Below the pieces are notes generated by a model. The model saw nothing but the letters and a program-made list of their open reading frames with translations, did no database searches and was not told the origin of the DNA. The position numbers were made by a program, and so were the translations under genes. A stretch of DNA of 64,000 nucleotides from Clostridia bacterium (GTDB lineage Bacteria; Bacillota; Clostridia; TANB77; CAG-465), in the NCBI GenBank assembly GCA_017626395.1, contig JAGAIU010000028.1:1-64000 (forward strand), in the 5' to 3' direction. Shown piece by piece: positions 1 through 8,278 of the stretch (position 1 is its first letter; each line of letters begins with the position of its first letter).

Positions 1-105
1 AAAGAATATATAGATCCTTTTAAAGGATAGCGAGTAATGAGCCGCGGTTGTCGTCATAAGATACCTCTTAAGAGGTGGCTCGTGATAGTCCCTTATAGGG
101 CGCAA
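1..105 (+). ncRNA. Possible 3' part of a structured RNA (5' end outside window)
   Basis: No convincing protein is encoded here. The stretch is unusually GC-rich and fold-rich for this genome. It has a perfect hairpin at 15-27, a perfect palindrome at 64-75, a GAGCC (39-43) that can pair with GGCTC (77-81) around that palindrome, and a CCCT/AGGG hairpin near 90-100. It runs directly into a strong intrinsic terminator at 113-138. This layout suits the 3' end of a small stable RNA or a structured leader. I could not assign it to a known RNA family and it lacks a tRNA T-arm motif. Confidence 0.4.
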
Positions 106-112
106 AGAAAAA

Positions 113-138
113 CTACGGGTTATACCCGTAGATTTTTA
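113..138 (+). terminator. Intrinsic terminator after the putative RNA
   Basis: An 8-bp GC-containing stem, CTACGGGT (113-120) with ACCCGTAG (124-131) around a 3-nt loop, is followed by a run of T. It ends the putative RNA at 1-105 and lies just before the stop codon of the minus-strand gene at 140-673, so it may serve both strands. Confidence 0.8.
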
Positions 139-139
139 T

Positions 140-673
140 TTATATTGTGTGTTGAACTTCATTTGGTTCTGGCATTTGTTTTTCTTGTTGGATTTCTTTT
201 GAAAGTTCTCTTTGTTCTCTAACTGCTGTATTTTTTGCAGCTTCTTCTGGAGTATAAGTATGTTCTTTTAGTTCAGCACAGAATTCTTTATGTTCTTCAC
301 TAATCCCTTGTTCTTCGTTTTCTTTTTCAGGATAATCTAAAGTGGAGTTGCTATATAGTGTATTTGATAAATCTTTAATATCTTTTTCCGCTAAATTATT
401 AGAAGATATTTTTTCTTTCCATGATTTTTTTATATCTAATTTTTTTATTTGATCTTTAGTTAATACATTTGCATTTGCTATCATTTCTGCTACTTCTTTA
501 GTGACTTTACCAGAATTATATACTTGAGCATATTTTTCTTTAAAGCCTGGATAAACTTCCTCTATTTCTTGAACAGTTTTTTTATCTAATTTTTTGTTCA
601 AAAATTCTTCTTCTGTTAAGTAATCTTCTGGTTTATCAAACTGAGGATTACCATATATTTTTTCGCTATTCAT
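140..673 (-). CDS. Hypothetical protein, charged, 177 aa
   Basis: I do not recognise this protein. It is very rich in Glu and Lys, has no membrane segment or signal peptide, and looks mainly helical, so it is probably cytosolic. The start was placed at the ATG at 673 because AGGTGATATT lies just upstream on the minus strand. A start at 739 would lack a ribosome site and would overlap the promoter of the divergent PHP gene. It stands alone, converging on the putative RNA and diverging from the PHP gene. Confidence 0.7.
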   Translation of the reverse strand: MNSEKIYGNPQFDKPEDYLTEEEFLNKKLDKKTVQEIEEVYPGFKEKYAQVYNSGKVTKEVAEMIANANVLTKDQIKKLDIKKSWKEKISSNNLAEKDIKDLSNTLYSNSTLDYPEKENEEQGISEEHKEFCAELKEHTYTPEEAAKNTAVREQRELSKEIQQEKQMPEPNEVQHTI

Positions 674-732
674 AATATCACCTAAAGTAAATATATCATA
701 TAATTCAAATAAAATAAATACTTTTATTCGTG

Positions 733-761
733 TTGACAATTATTTTTATATATGATAATAT
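733..761 (+). promoter_or_regulatory. Sigma-A type promoter of the PHP gene
   Basis: A perfect -35 TTGACA (733-738), a 17-bp spacer and TAATAT (756-761) preceded by TGA, i.e. an extended -10. It lies about 50 nt upstream of the start at 814. Confidence 0.75.
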
Positions 762-813
762 GACGTTGGTTACGTGTTTTTTTACTCACTATTTAATAAG
801 GAGTGTGGTTACT

Positions 814-1710
814 ATGAAAGGGAAATTTATTGACTTACATGTTCATACAAATTTCTCAGATGGATTTGATAGTATAGCAACCGTCATAAAAAAGGCAAAA
901 CAAAATAATGTAGGTGTTTTATCTCTTACAGAACATTATAATATTTCATCATATAAAATTGCATGTGAATTAGCAGGAGATGACATAGAAATAATACCAG
1001 GTATAGAACTTGGAACAGATATGTCAAAATATAATGAAAATAAGAAACATGTTTGCCATATAGTAGCATATTTTGTATCATATGATATATGCAAAGTGCT
1101 AGATATGTATGAAATAGAAAGATATGAGTGTGTTGTAAAAACTTTAGAATTATTAAGAAAGCAGAATATAAACATTACAATGTCGGACGTCTTAGAGCAT
1201 GCTAGAGATAAGAAGAGTGTTGGTAGATTTGATATTGCAAGAGCATTAAAAAAATTAGGCTATACAAAATCTACTGCAGAGGCTTATGGAAGATATCTTG
1301 AGCATGGTGGTCAAAGCTATGTAAAAAGAAAGAAACTAAAACCATTTGAGTTAATACAAAAGATAATTGAATGTGGAGGAGTACCTGTCTTGGCACATCC
1401 AAAGAGTTTGAGATTTAGCGAAGAGCAGGAAGATGAGTTCATAAGTAAACTTGTTGAAAGTGGACTTTGCGGTATTGAAGTATATAATAGCAATATCGGA
1501 GAAGATAAGAGGTTATGGTATTTGAGTCTATGCGATAAATATAACTTAATTCCTACAGTAGGTAGTGATTATCATGGTGGTAAAAGAAAACCAGTACTAG
1601 AGATTGGTAAAGGTAAAGATAACAATCTAAATGTAACGGATATGAGTATTATAGAAAGGCTAAAGAAGAAAAAAGAAGAAATAGATGCACTTAATAACCA
1701 AAAGGGTTAA
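814..1710 (+). CDS. PHP-domain phosphoesterase (TrpH/YciV-like)
   Basis: A 298-aa protein with the polymerase-and-histidinol-phosphatase (PHP) fold. The metal-binding motifs are present in order: HVHTNFSDG near the N-terminus, TEHYN, PGIELG, VLAHPKS and GSDYHGG near the C-terminus. Stand-alone members of this type hydrolyse nucleoside 3',5'-bisphosphates or trim RNA 5' ends, so a role in RNA or nucleotide turnover is inferred. The start at 814 follows AAGGAG. The gene is monocistronic, with its own promoter (733-761) and terminator (1701-1738). Confidence 0.85.
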   Translation: MKGKFIDLHVHTNFSDGFDSIATVIKKAKQNNVGVLSLTEHYNISSYKIACELAGDDIEIIPGIELGTDMSKYNENKKHVCHIVAYFVSYDICKVLDMYEIERYECVVKTLELLRKQNINITMSDVLEHARDKKSVGRFDIARALKKLGYTKSTAEAYGRYLEHGGQSYVKRKKLKPFELIQKIIECGGVPVLAHPKSLRFSEEQEDEFISKLVESGLCGIEVYNSNIGEDKRLWYLSLCDKYNLIPTVGSDYHGGKRKPVLEIGKGKDNNLNVTDMSIIERLKKKKEEIDALNNQKG

Positions 1711-1738
1711 TGGGATTCCATTAATCCTTTTTTCTTTT
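1701..1738 (+). terminator. Intrinsic terminator after the PHP gene
   Basis: The stem AAGGGTTAATGG (1702-1713) pairs with CCATTAATCCTT (1718-1729) with one G-U pair and a GATT loop, followed by a T-rich tract. Confidence 0.85.
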
Positions 1739-1804
1739 TCATTTGTTGTGAATTTGTGTGAAGTGAAGTTTGATTTTTGTGGATTTTCGCATATCTACTA
1801 TCTC

Positions 1805-1833
1805 TTGATTTTGCAATATGTATAGTGTATAAT
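1805..1833 (+). promoter_or_regulatory. Promoter of the Mur ligase-arginase operon
   Basis: TTGATT (1805-1810), 17-bp spacer, perfect TATAAT (1828-1833), 25 nt before the start codon at 1859. Confidence 0.75.
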
Positions 1834-1858
1834 CGTTATTGTAAAAAGGAGATATGCT

Positions 1859-3388
1859 ATGGAAAAGTTTAAGGTAAAAGAATATATAGAATTATTAAAA
1901 AAAGAAGGATTAATAAGTGAAGTCGTAGATTGCGACAATATTTTAGATAAAGAAGTTAATTTAGTATCTTTTAACTCTAAAGAAATAGAAGAAGATACAT
2001 TATTTATAGTAAAAGGAGCTACATTTAAATCTGAATATTTACAAGAAGCTGTAAATAACGGAACTTTTGTATATGTAAGTGCTGTAAAATATGATGTGGA
2101 TATACCATATATTTTAGTAAATGATATTCAAAAAGCTTTATCTTGTTTATCTGCTATGTATTTTAATTATCCAGGTGAAAGTATAAATGTAATTGGTGTA
2201 GGTGGAACAAAAGGAAAATCTACAACTACATATTATATAAAATCTATACTAGATGAATATTCAAAGAGCTTGAATAAAAAAGAAACAGCAGTTATATCAT
2301 CTATTGATACATATGATGGAGTGGAAAATTTTGAATCACATATAACAACACCAGAGTCTTATGATATTCATAGACATTTTTCAAATGCTCTAAATTCTGG
2401 TATGGAAAATGTTGTAATGGAAGTTTCATCTCAAGCTTGTAAATTAAATAGGGTAGGAGATGTATTCTTTGATGTTGGTATATTTATGAATATAAGTGAA
2501 GACCATATTAGTCCAATAGAACATCCGGATTTTGATGACTATTATAAATCAAAATTGAAAATGTTTGCTAATACTAAAAATGCTATTATAAATATGGATG
2601 CAGATTTAGCTGCAAATACACTTGCAGTTGCAAGAAGAGATAGTGCAAGAGTATTTACATTCTCTATGAAGACTAAAGATACAGATTTTTATGCATACGA
2701 TATTAGAAAAGATGGATTTAATACAATATTTAAAGTACATACACCATCATATGATGAAAAGTTTATGTTAACAATGCCCGGACTATTTAATGTAGAAAAT
2801 GCTTTAGCTGCTATTGCTACAGCATACCTAATGGAAGTACCAGTAGAAAATATAAAACACGGACTTGAAATTGCAAGATCAAGTGGAAGAATGGAAGTTT
2901 TCCATACTAAAGATATGAAAATAATAATCTTAGTAGATTATGCACACAATAAACTAAGTTTTGAAAAATTATTCTCTTCTGTAAAAGAAGAATATCCAGA
3001 TAGAAGAATTGTTTCTATATTTGGTTGCCCTGGTAAAAAAGCTTTACTTAGAAGAAAAGACTTGGGTACTGTTGCTGGAATGTATTCAGACTTTGTATAT
3101 TTAGTTGCAGAAGATCCAGGCGCTGAACCTGTAATAGATATTTCAAATGACATAGCACAATATGTAAAAAAATATACAGATAACTATGCTTTAATAGAAG
3201 AAAGAGGAGAAGCAATAGAGGATGCAGTACTTAAAGCAGAAAAAGAAGATAAACCTACTATTGTACTTCTTACAGGTAAAGGAAGAGAAACAAGACAGAA
3301 ATATGGAACTGAATATTTACCATGTATTTCAGATGTTGAATATACAGAAAAATATTTGAGCGAATATGATAAAAGACATAAAAACTAA
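1859..3388 (+). CDS. MurE-like Mur ligase family protein
   Basis: A 509-aa ATP-dependent amide ligase with the three Mur-ligase domains: an N-terminal UDP-MurNAc-type domain, a central ATPase with the P-loop GTKGKSTT (near residue 115), MEVSSQA and the EDHISP/YYKSK region with the lysine expected to be carbamylated, and a C-terminal domain with VDYAHN and LLTGKGRE. MurE adds the third residue to UDP-MurNAc-dipeptide. The diagnostic DNPR loop of meso-diaminopimelate enzymes is replaced by DPGAEP, so the added amino acid is uncertain. It may be a paralog rather than the housekeeping MurE. It is followed 18 nt later by an arginase-family gene, an unusual partner. AAGGAG precedes the start. Confidence 0.8.
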   Translation: MEKFKVKEYIELLKKEGLISEVVDCDNILDKEVNLVSFNSKEIEEDTLFIVKGATFKSEYLQEAVNNGTFVYVSAVKYDVDIPYILVNDIQKALSCLSAMYFNYPGESINVIGVGGTKGKSTTTYYIKSILDEYSKSLNKKETAVISSIDTYDGVENFESHITTPESYDIHRHFSNALNSGMENVVMEVSSQACKLNRVGDVFFDVGIFMNISEDHISPIEHPDFDDYYKSKLKMFANTKNAIINMDADLAANTLAVARRDSARVFTFSMKTKDTDFYAYDIRKDGFNTIFKVHTPSYDEKFMLTMPGLFNVENALAAIATAYLMEVPVENIKHGLEIARSSGRMEVFHTKDMKIIILVDYAHNKLSFEKLFSSVKEEYPDRRIVSIFGCPGKKALLRRKDLGTVAGMYSDFVYLVAEDPGAEPVIDISNDIAQYVKKYTDNYALIEERGEAIEDAVLKAEKEDKPTIVLLTGKGRETRQKYGTEYLPCISDVEYTEKYLSEYDKRHKN

Positions 3389-3406
3389 AGAAGAAAGAGG
3401 AAAATA

Positions 3407-4276
3407 ATGAGAAATATAGATATAATTAATGCTTGTACTGATTTAGGAGTAGCTGTAGATGGAGCCTCTCTTGGACCAGATGAATTAACACAAGGATTAA
3501 AAAATGATAATATAAATAATATATATAAAATTTATACAGATTGTTCAAATAAACAAACTGAAAAAGAAAATAAAAAGAAAAATTTGAAAAGACTAAATGA
3601 ATTTAATGAAAGATTATATGATGCAGTTTTAAAGAGTATAATTGCTGGAAATTTTCCACTTACTGTAGGTGGAGATCACAGCCTTGTAATAGCATCAGCT
3701 TTGGCTTCTATAAATAGAAATAAAAGTTTAGGAATTATATGGGTAGATGCTCATGGAGATTTTAATACTTTTGATACTACTATAACAGGTAATATACATG
3801 GCTTACCGCTTGCAGCTATAACTGGATATGAAAAAAAGGAACTTGTATATTTTCATAATAATAATCATTATAAATATGAAAACACAGTTATAGTTGGTGG
3901 AAGAGATATAGATCCTCTTGAAAAAGAAAATTTAGAAGATGCGGGAGTAACAGTATTTACAACTGAAGATATCAAAAAAGAGGGAATGACTGCTATAATG
4001 GAAAAAGCTATAGAGATTGCTTGTAATGGAACAGATGGTATGCACATAAGTTATGATTTAGATGTAATCGATCCTAAAATAGCACCTGGTGTATCAGTTC
4101 CAGCAAAAGATGGTATAAATTTAGAAGAAGCATATCAAGCAGTAGATTGTATAATAAAACATAAGGATAAGTTAAAATCCTTAGATTTAGTTGAATATAA
4201 TCCTACAAAAGATATAGAAAATAAAACAAAAGTAATTGCTAAGACAATACTTGAAAGTATAATTAATAATATATAA
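3407..4276 (+). CDS. Arginase-family ureohydrolase
   Basis: A 289-aa binuclear-manganese ureohydrolase. The metal motifs are complete: GGDHS, DAHGDFN and SYDLDVIDP. The C-terminal EYNPTKD followed by NKT resembles arginase (RocF) more than agmatinase, so hydrolysis of arginine to ornithine and urea is the best guess; formimidoylglutamate or agmatine remain possible. It is cotranscribed with the upstream MurE-like ligase (18-nt gap, AGGAAA ribosome site) and ends at a bidirectional terminator. Production of a diamino acid such as ornithine for the adjacent ligase is an attractive but untested inference. Confidence 0.85.
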   Translation: MRNIDIINACTDLGVAVDGASLGPDELTQGLKNDNINNIYKIYTDCSNKQTEKENKKKNLKRLNEFNERLYDAVLKSIIAGNFPLTVGGDHSLVIASALASINRNKSLGIIWVDAHGDFNTFDTTITGNIHGLPLAAITGYEKKELVYFHNNNHYKYENTVIVGGRDIDPLEKENLEDAGVTVFTTEDIKKEGMTAIMEKAIEIACNGTDGMHISYDLDVIDPKIAPGVSVPAKDGINLEEAYQAVDCIIKHKDKLKSLDLVEYNPTKDIENKTKVIAKTILESIINNI

Positions 4277-4290
4277 TAAATAAAAAAGAT

Positions 4291-4321
4291 AAAACACCTT
4301 GATTTCTCAAGGTGTTTTTTT
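4291..4321. terminator. Bidirectional terminator between arginase and lon-like gene
   Basis: AAACACCTTG and CAAGGTGTTT form a 10-bp stem around a 6-nt loop, with A-rich sequence on the left and T-rich sequence on the right. It can stop both convergent transcripts. Confidence 0.85.
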
Positions 4322-4350
4322 AATATAAGTAACTTGTATAAAGTTGAAAG

Positions 4351-6762
4351 CTAATTATTATATTTTGCACTATTAACAGCATACCTTTTTAATTTTTCTG
4401 CTACTAGATAGTTGATAGAATCTTTTGGATAATTTCCTTCTTCATCCATTTCTCCTGATTCAACACCAGTAAGAATTTCTATACCTTCATCAATTGTACT
4501 GATAGGGTATATATGGAATTTACCAGCTTTAACAGCATCTATAATTTCATCACTTAGATTCAAGTTTTTAACATTTTGATATGGTATAAGAACACCATTT
4601 TCCCCATTTAATCCTTTTTCTTTACATACTTTAAAAAATCCTTCAATTTTATCTGTAACACCACCGATTGGTTGAATTTCACCTTTTTGGTTAACTGATC
4701 CTGTTACAGCTAAACTTTGGTTAATAGGAACACCTGATAGAGAAGATAGTATTGCATATAATTCTGTTGAAGAAGCACTATCACCATCTACTGGGTTATA
4801 TAATTGTTCAAAGCAGATACTAGCAGTAAGAGATAGAGGAATATCTTGTGCATATTTTTCACCAATGTATGCTGAAAGAATGAATACACCTTTAGAGTGT
4901 GTTGTACCACTCATTGCAACTTCTCTTTCTATATTTACTATACCACTTTTCCCAATATATGTATTAGCTGTTATTCTAACTGGTTGACCGAATGAACAAT
5001 CTCCAGCAACAGCTATTGTTAATCCATTTATTTGACCAACTTTTTTACCATCAGTAGAAATTATAATATCGCCTTGTTTAATCATTTTATGGAATGAGTC
5101 GTTATATTTAGAAAATCTCTTTGTTTTAGATTCTAAAGCTTTTCTAACTTCATCACTTGAAACAACTTTTTTTCTTGTATTTGATGCTATAAAGCTAGCT
5201 TCAATAATTAAATCTGAGATATCTTGCATTATTGCAGTAAGTTTATTTTGGTTACCTGCACATTTTGAACTATATTCAATTATTTCTTTTACACCATCTT
5301 TATTGAAAGGTAGAAGAGAGTGTTTTTTACAAACGTAAGCAACAAATTGAACTAGCTTTTTGATATTCTCTTTATTTTTTTCATAACTATCATCAAAATC
5401 TGCTTTTACTTTAAATAATTTTTTGAAATCTGCATCCATTGCACATAATTGTTGGTAATGCATTTCTGATCCAATAAGTATTACTTGCGTGTTAATTGGA
5501 ATAGGTTCTGGTTTTAAAGATAAAACTGTTATTGGTTGGTTTATATCTCTAGAACTATCTATTGAAAGCTCTTGGTTTCTTAATACCCTTTTGAAAGCTT
5601 CCCAAGTAGGAGCACTCATAAGTAAATCACGAACGTTAACAATTAAGTAACCGCCATTAGCTTTATGTACAAGACCAGGTTTTAACATGTTATAGTTTGT
5701 TCTAGTTCCTTGTGGAGAACTTTCAAACTCGAGTTTACCAAATAAATCAAAATAATTTGGATTTTTACATAGTATAACTGGTGCATGTTGAAGTCTATCG
5801 TTATTTACTATTAAATTAACTCTATATTTTTCCCATGGTTTTTGTGCTTTCTTTTGCATCATTTGTTGCATCATATATGGGTTAGACATCATTTTCATAT
5901 CTTTTTCGTTGTCTTTTTTGAAAAGATTAACATTTTTAACAACATCACTTTGAATAGAGTATAAGAAGTTTTGAATCTTTAAGTTTTTCTTATATTTTAT
6001 TTTTAAATCACTCATACATTGAGTAACAGCAAAAGTAGCAAGGTTGTTTTCCCATTCTTTTAATACTTGTTCACATTTTTTATCTAAAGCATCTATTTCT
6101 TTTAATACTTGAAGAGTTTGTTCTTGTATTTCAGGACTTTTTTCTTCAAAATATTTTTTAGTTTTTTCATCTAGTACTTTGAAAGATTTTTCATCTAGTA
6201 CAACTCCGTTATGAACAGGAGAGAAGTAGATACCATTTTCTGTATTTCTAATTTTAAATCCTTTTTCATAAGTAGATTTATCAAATTCACGCATTAAATT
6301 ATCTTTTGCTCTTTTGTATCTATCAACAATTGTCTTTTTCTCTTTTTCGTACATATCACCGGTAAGTTCTTTATTTATGCGAGTAATAATAGAGTTTATA
6401 AATCTATTTATATCTTGTTTAAATTCCATTCCTTCGCCTGGATTTAAAGCTATAGCTACAGGCTCGTTTGGATTTTCAAAGTTGTTAATGTAACAATAGT
6501 CTTGAGGTACAGGCATTTTTTCACTTAATGAATTAACAACAGATAGAGCATATGCAGTTTTACCAATTCCAAGAGTACCTGAAATATATAGGTTAAATCC
6601 TTTTTGTGGAATTTGCATAGCAGATTTAATTGCTTCAAGAGCTCTTTCTTGCCCTATAATACCGTTAAATGGCTCAACTTCGTCTGTTGTTTCAAACTTT
6701 AAAGAATCCACATTGAATGAATTTTTTAGATTAACAGATTTTAGTTCTTTTACTTTTTTCAT
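4351..6762 (-). CDS. Lon-family ATP-dependent protease (AAA_32 plus Lon_C)
   Basis: An 803-aa cytosolic protease of the atypical LonB/LonC-like group. An N-terminal ATPase with Walker A GTLGIGKT (62-69) is interrupted by a long Lys/Glu-rich, probably coiled-coil insertion. The C-terminal peptidase has GDSASS with Ser near 662 and Lys near 705 in GGVTDK, the 43-residue spacing of the Lon Ser-Lys dyad. A Met/Gln-rich patch lies in the insertion. The canonical Lon substrate-binding N-domain is absent. The start at 6762 was chosen because GGAGGTAA lies 8 nt upstream. The gene is monocistronic, with a promoter at 6811-6839 that carries an inverted repeat. Confidence 0.88.
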   Translation of the reverse strand: MKKVKELKSVNLKNSFNVDSLKFETTDEVEPFNGIIGQERALEAIKSAMQIPQKGFNLYISGTLGIGKTAYALSVVNSLSEKMPVPQDYCYINNFENPNEPVAIALNPGEGMEFKQDINRFINSIITRINKELTGDMYEKEKKTIVDRYKRAKDNLMREFDKSTYEKGFKIRNTENGIYFSPVHNGVVLDEKSFKVLDEKTKKYFEEKSPEIQEQTLQVLKEIDALDKKCEQVLKEWENNLATFAVTQCMSDLKIKYKKNLKIQNFLYSIQSDVVKNVNLFKKDNEKDMKMMSNPYMMQQMMQKKAQKPWEKYRVNLIVNNDRLQHAPVILCKNPNYFDLFGKLEFESSPQGTRTNYNMLKPGLVHKANGGYLIVNVRDLLMSAPTWEAFKRVLRNQELSIDSSRDINQPITVLSLKPEPIPINTQVILIGSEMHYQQLCAMDADFKKLFKVKADFDDSYEKNKENIKKLVQFVAYVCKKHSLLPFNKDGVKEIIEYSSKCAGNQNKLTAIMQDISDLIIEASFIASNTRKKVVSSDEVRKALESKTKRFSKYNDSFHKMIKQGDIIISTDGKKVGQINGLTIAVAGDCSFGQPVRITANTYIGKSGIVNIEREVAMSGTTHSKGVFILSAYIGEKYAQDIPLSLTASICFEQLYNPVDGDSASSTELYAILSSLSGVPINQSLAVTGSVNQKGEIQPIGGVTDKIEGFFKVCKEKGLNGENGVLIPYQNVKNLNLSDEIIDAVKAGKFHIYPISTIDEGIEILTGVESGEMDEEGNYPKDSINYLVAEKLKRYAVNSAKYNN

Positions 6763-6797
6763 ATATATTATTACCTCCAAAATTTTGTCTTTTGTCT

Positions 6798-6822
6798 ATA
6801 CTATAATTACATTGTATAGTAT
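6798..6822. promoter_or_regulatory. Inverted repeat over the lon-like promoter (candidate operator)
   Basis: Perfect 8-bp arms ATACTATA (6798-6805) and TATAGTAT (6815-6822) are separated by 9 bp and overlap the -10 box of the minus-strand promoter. The arm-N9-arm geometry resembles the CIRCE heat-shock operator, but the sequence differs from the CIRCE and CtsR consensus. No regulator is assigned. Confidence 0.45.
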
Positions 6823-6839
6823 ATGTAAAAAATATTCAA
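6811..6839 (-). promoter_or_regulatory. Promoter of the lon-like gene
   Basis: Read on the minus strand: TTGAAT (6839-6834), 17-bp spacer, TACAAT (6816-6811), about 49 nt before the start at 6762. Confidence 0.65.
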
Positions 6840-6923
6840 CTTAAAATAATTAAAATTTTTATATAATTTATATATAATAATTATTATAATTAATAACGAA
6901 AATTGTAAAAAAAAATAAAACTA

Positions 6924-6952
6924 TTTACTTTAAAATTATTTAGTTGTATAAT
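6924..6952 (+). promoter_or_regulatory. Promoter of the 6983 membrane-protein gene
   Basis: TTTACT (6924-6929), 17-bp spacer, TATAAT (6947-6952), 30 nt upstream of the start codon at 6983. It diverges from the lon-like promoter. Confidence 0.65.
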
Positions 6953-6982
6953 TTAAATGTAAATTAACTAGGGAGGAATTAT

Positions 6983-7684
6983 ATGAAAAATAAAAAAATA
7001 TTATTCGGAATTATTGGAGTTATAGCACTTATAGTAATAATCGTGGTATCAGTATTATTATATAGATTTTTTAAAGATATGGATGCTAAAAATAAATTAA
7101 TATCAGAAATAAATAGCCTTAATGAAACAAATCTTAATACAGAAGTTACTTTAGAAGGTGAATATGGCTTAATTGAACAAATGGTAAAACAAGATTATAA
7201 AACATACTATGATTCAATTAATAAATTAAGAGAAAATTATGATAAATTAAGTGGTCTTGGTGTTTTAAACATCCAAAATTTTGAAAATGATGGACCTGAA
7301 TTTACAACATCACTTGATACTTTAAATACTTTAAAAACAGAAAATGAAACTATATTAGCTACATTAAATGATTTAGCAGATGATGCTAAAATAGATGAAA
7401 AATTAGCAAATAGTAATTTAAGTGAAGAAAACAAAAAATTATATAAAGAGATAATAAATCAATTAAAATTAAAAGATGGAGTAGCTAATATTAAAGAATC
7501 TGATACAAAATTTAGTACTTATCTTGCTTCTTTAATTGATGTATTAACATATCTAAAAGATAATAAAAATGAATGGTTTATCGAAAATGGTGCTTTAAAA
7601 TCTAAGAGTCAAACTTTCATAGATGAGTATAATAAAAAGATACAAGATATCGGTGGAATGGAAACAGTAGAAGGACAAAATTAA
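6983..7684 (+). CDS. Hypothetical membrane-anchored protein, 233 aa
   Basis: I do not recognise a family. Residues 5-29 form one strong hydrophobic helix after a short basic N-terminus, with no lipobox and no clear cleavage site, so the protein is probably anchored with an extracytoplasmic C-terminal part. That part (about 200 residues) is rich in Lys, Glu, Asn and Leu and predicted all-helical. The start follows GGGAGGAA. It has its own promoter and stands before a PH-domain protein and another anchored protein. Confidence 0.75.
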   Translation: MKNKKILFGIIGVIALIVIIVVSVLLYRFFKDMDAKNKLISEINSLNETNLNTEVTLEGEYGLIEQMVKQDYKTYYDSINKLRENYDKLSGLGVLNIQNFENDGPEFTTSLDTLNTLKTENETILATLNDLADDAKIDEKLANSNLSEENKKLYKEIINQLKLKDGVANIKESDTKFSTYLASLIDVLTYLKDNKNEWFIENGALKSKSQTFIDEYNKKIQDIGGMETVEGQN

Positions 7685-7714
7685 AAATTATGTAATTAAA
7701 TCTCCTAAAATGTA

Positions 7715-7743
7715 TTTATTTTATGCTAAATGTGTGATATAAT
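7715..7743 (+). promoter_or_regulatory. Probable promoter of the PH-domain gene
   Basis: A perfect -10 TATAAT (7738-7743) is preceded by TGA, giving an extended -10. The -35 region (TTTATT, 7715-7720) is weak, as is common with extended -10 promoters. Confidence 0.5.
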
Positions 7744-7781
7744 ATACGAGCATAAAAAATATATGATAGGAGGTTTTTTCT

Positions 7782-8162
7782 ATGAAAAATAATGATGTTA
7801 TTTGGAAAGACAGAAAAAGAACCATATTTGGACTACCGCTTTCGTTCACAGTCTATAGTTTGACTAGTGAAAAACTTTTAATTGATACTGGCTTTTTAAA
7901 CAAAAAACAGGAAGAGATAATGCTTTTTAGAATAATGGATATTACTCTTGAAAGAAAACTATCTCAAAGAATTTTCGGTGTAGGAACAATACACTGTTGC
8001 TCTGCAGATAAGACAACACCTGAATTTGAAATTAAAAGCGTTAAATGTCCACAACAAGTAAAAGAGACATTATCTAAAGAAGTATATAAGGCAAGACAAG
8101 CTAATAGAGTGGGCTCAAGGGAAATCCAATATGATGGAGATTTCGATGATATAGAACACTAA
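7782..8162 (+). CDS. Bacterial PH-domain protein (bPH2-like)
   Basis: A 126-aa soluble protein whose pattern WKDRKR, YSLTSEKLLIDTG, EIMLFRIMDITLERK and GVGTIHCCSAD fits the bacterial pleckstrin-homology fold (PF03703, YdbS/YdbT type). Most bPH2 proteins carry membrane helices; this one has none. Its molecular role is unknown. AGGAGG lies 9 nt before the start, and a terminator follows 7 nt after the stop. Confidence 0.65.
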   Translation: MKNNDVIWKDRKRTIFGLPLSFTVYSLTSEKLLIDTGFLNKKQEEIMLFRIMDITLERKLSQRIFGVGTIHCCSADKTTPEFEIKSVKCPQQVKETLSKEVYKARQANRVGSREIQYDGDFDDIEH

Positions 8163-8168
8163 ATATAG

Positions 8169-8198
8169 AATACCAATCTTAATTGATTGGTATTTTTT
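8169..8198 (+). terminator. Terminator after the PH-domain gene
   Basis: AATACCAATC pairs with GATTGGTATT around a 6-nt loop and is followed by a T tract. The same stem sequence recurs in the terminator at 9226-9257. Confidence 0.85.
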
Positions 8199-8278
8199 AT
8201 ATATTTTCTAAAAATTGTATACAAATTTTTATTTTTTATGTTAAAATTATAATATAGGTTTGTATAGGAGGAAGAATT

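Noticed and set aside
1-105. tRNA or tmRNA gene at the window start
   Set aside because: No T-loop consensus, CCA end or cloverleaf could be found in the visible portion.
37-222. Open frame of 61 codons on the plus strand
   Set aside because: It runs through the putative RNA, its terminator and the end of the minus-strand gene, has no ribosome site, and encodes no recognisable protein.
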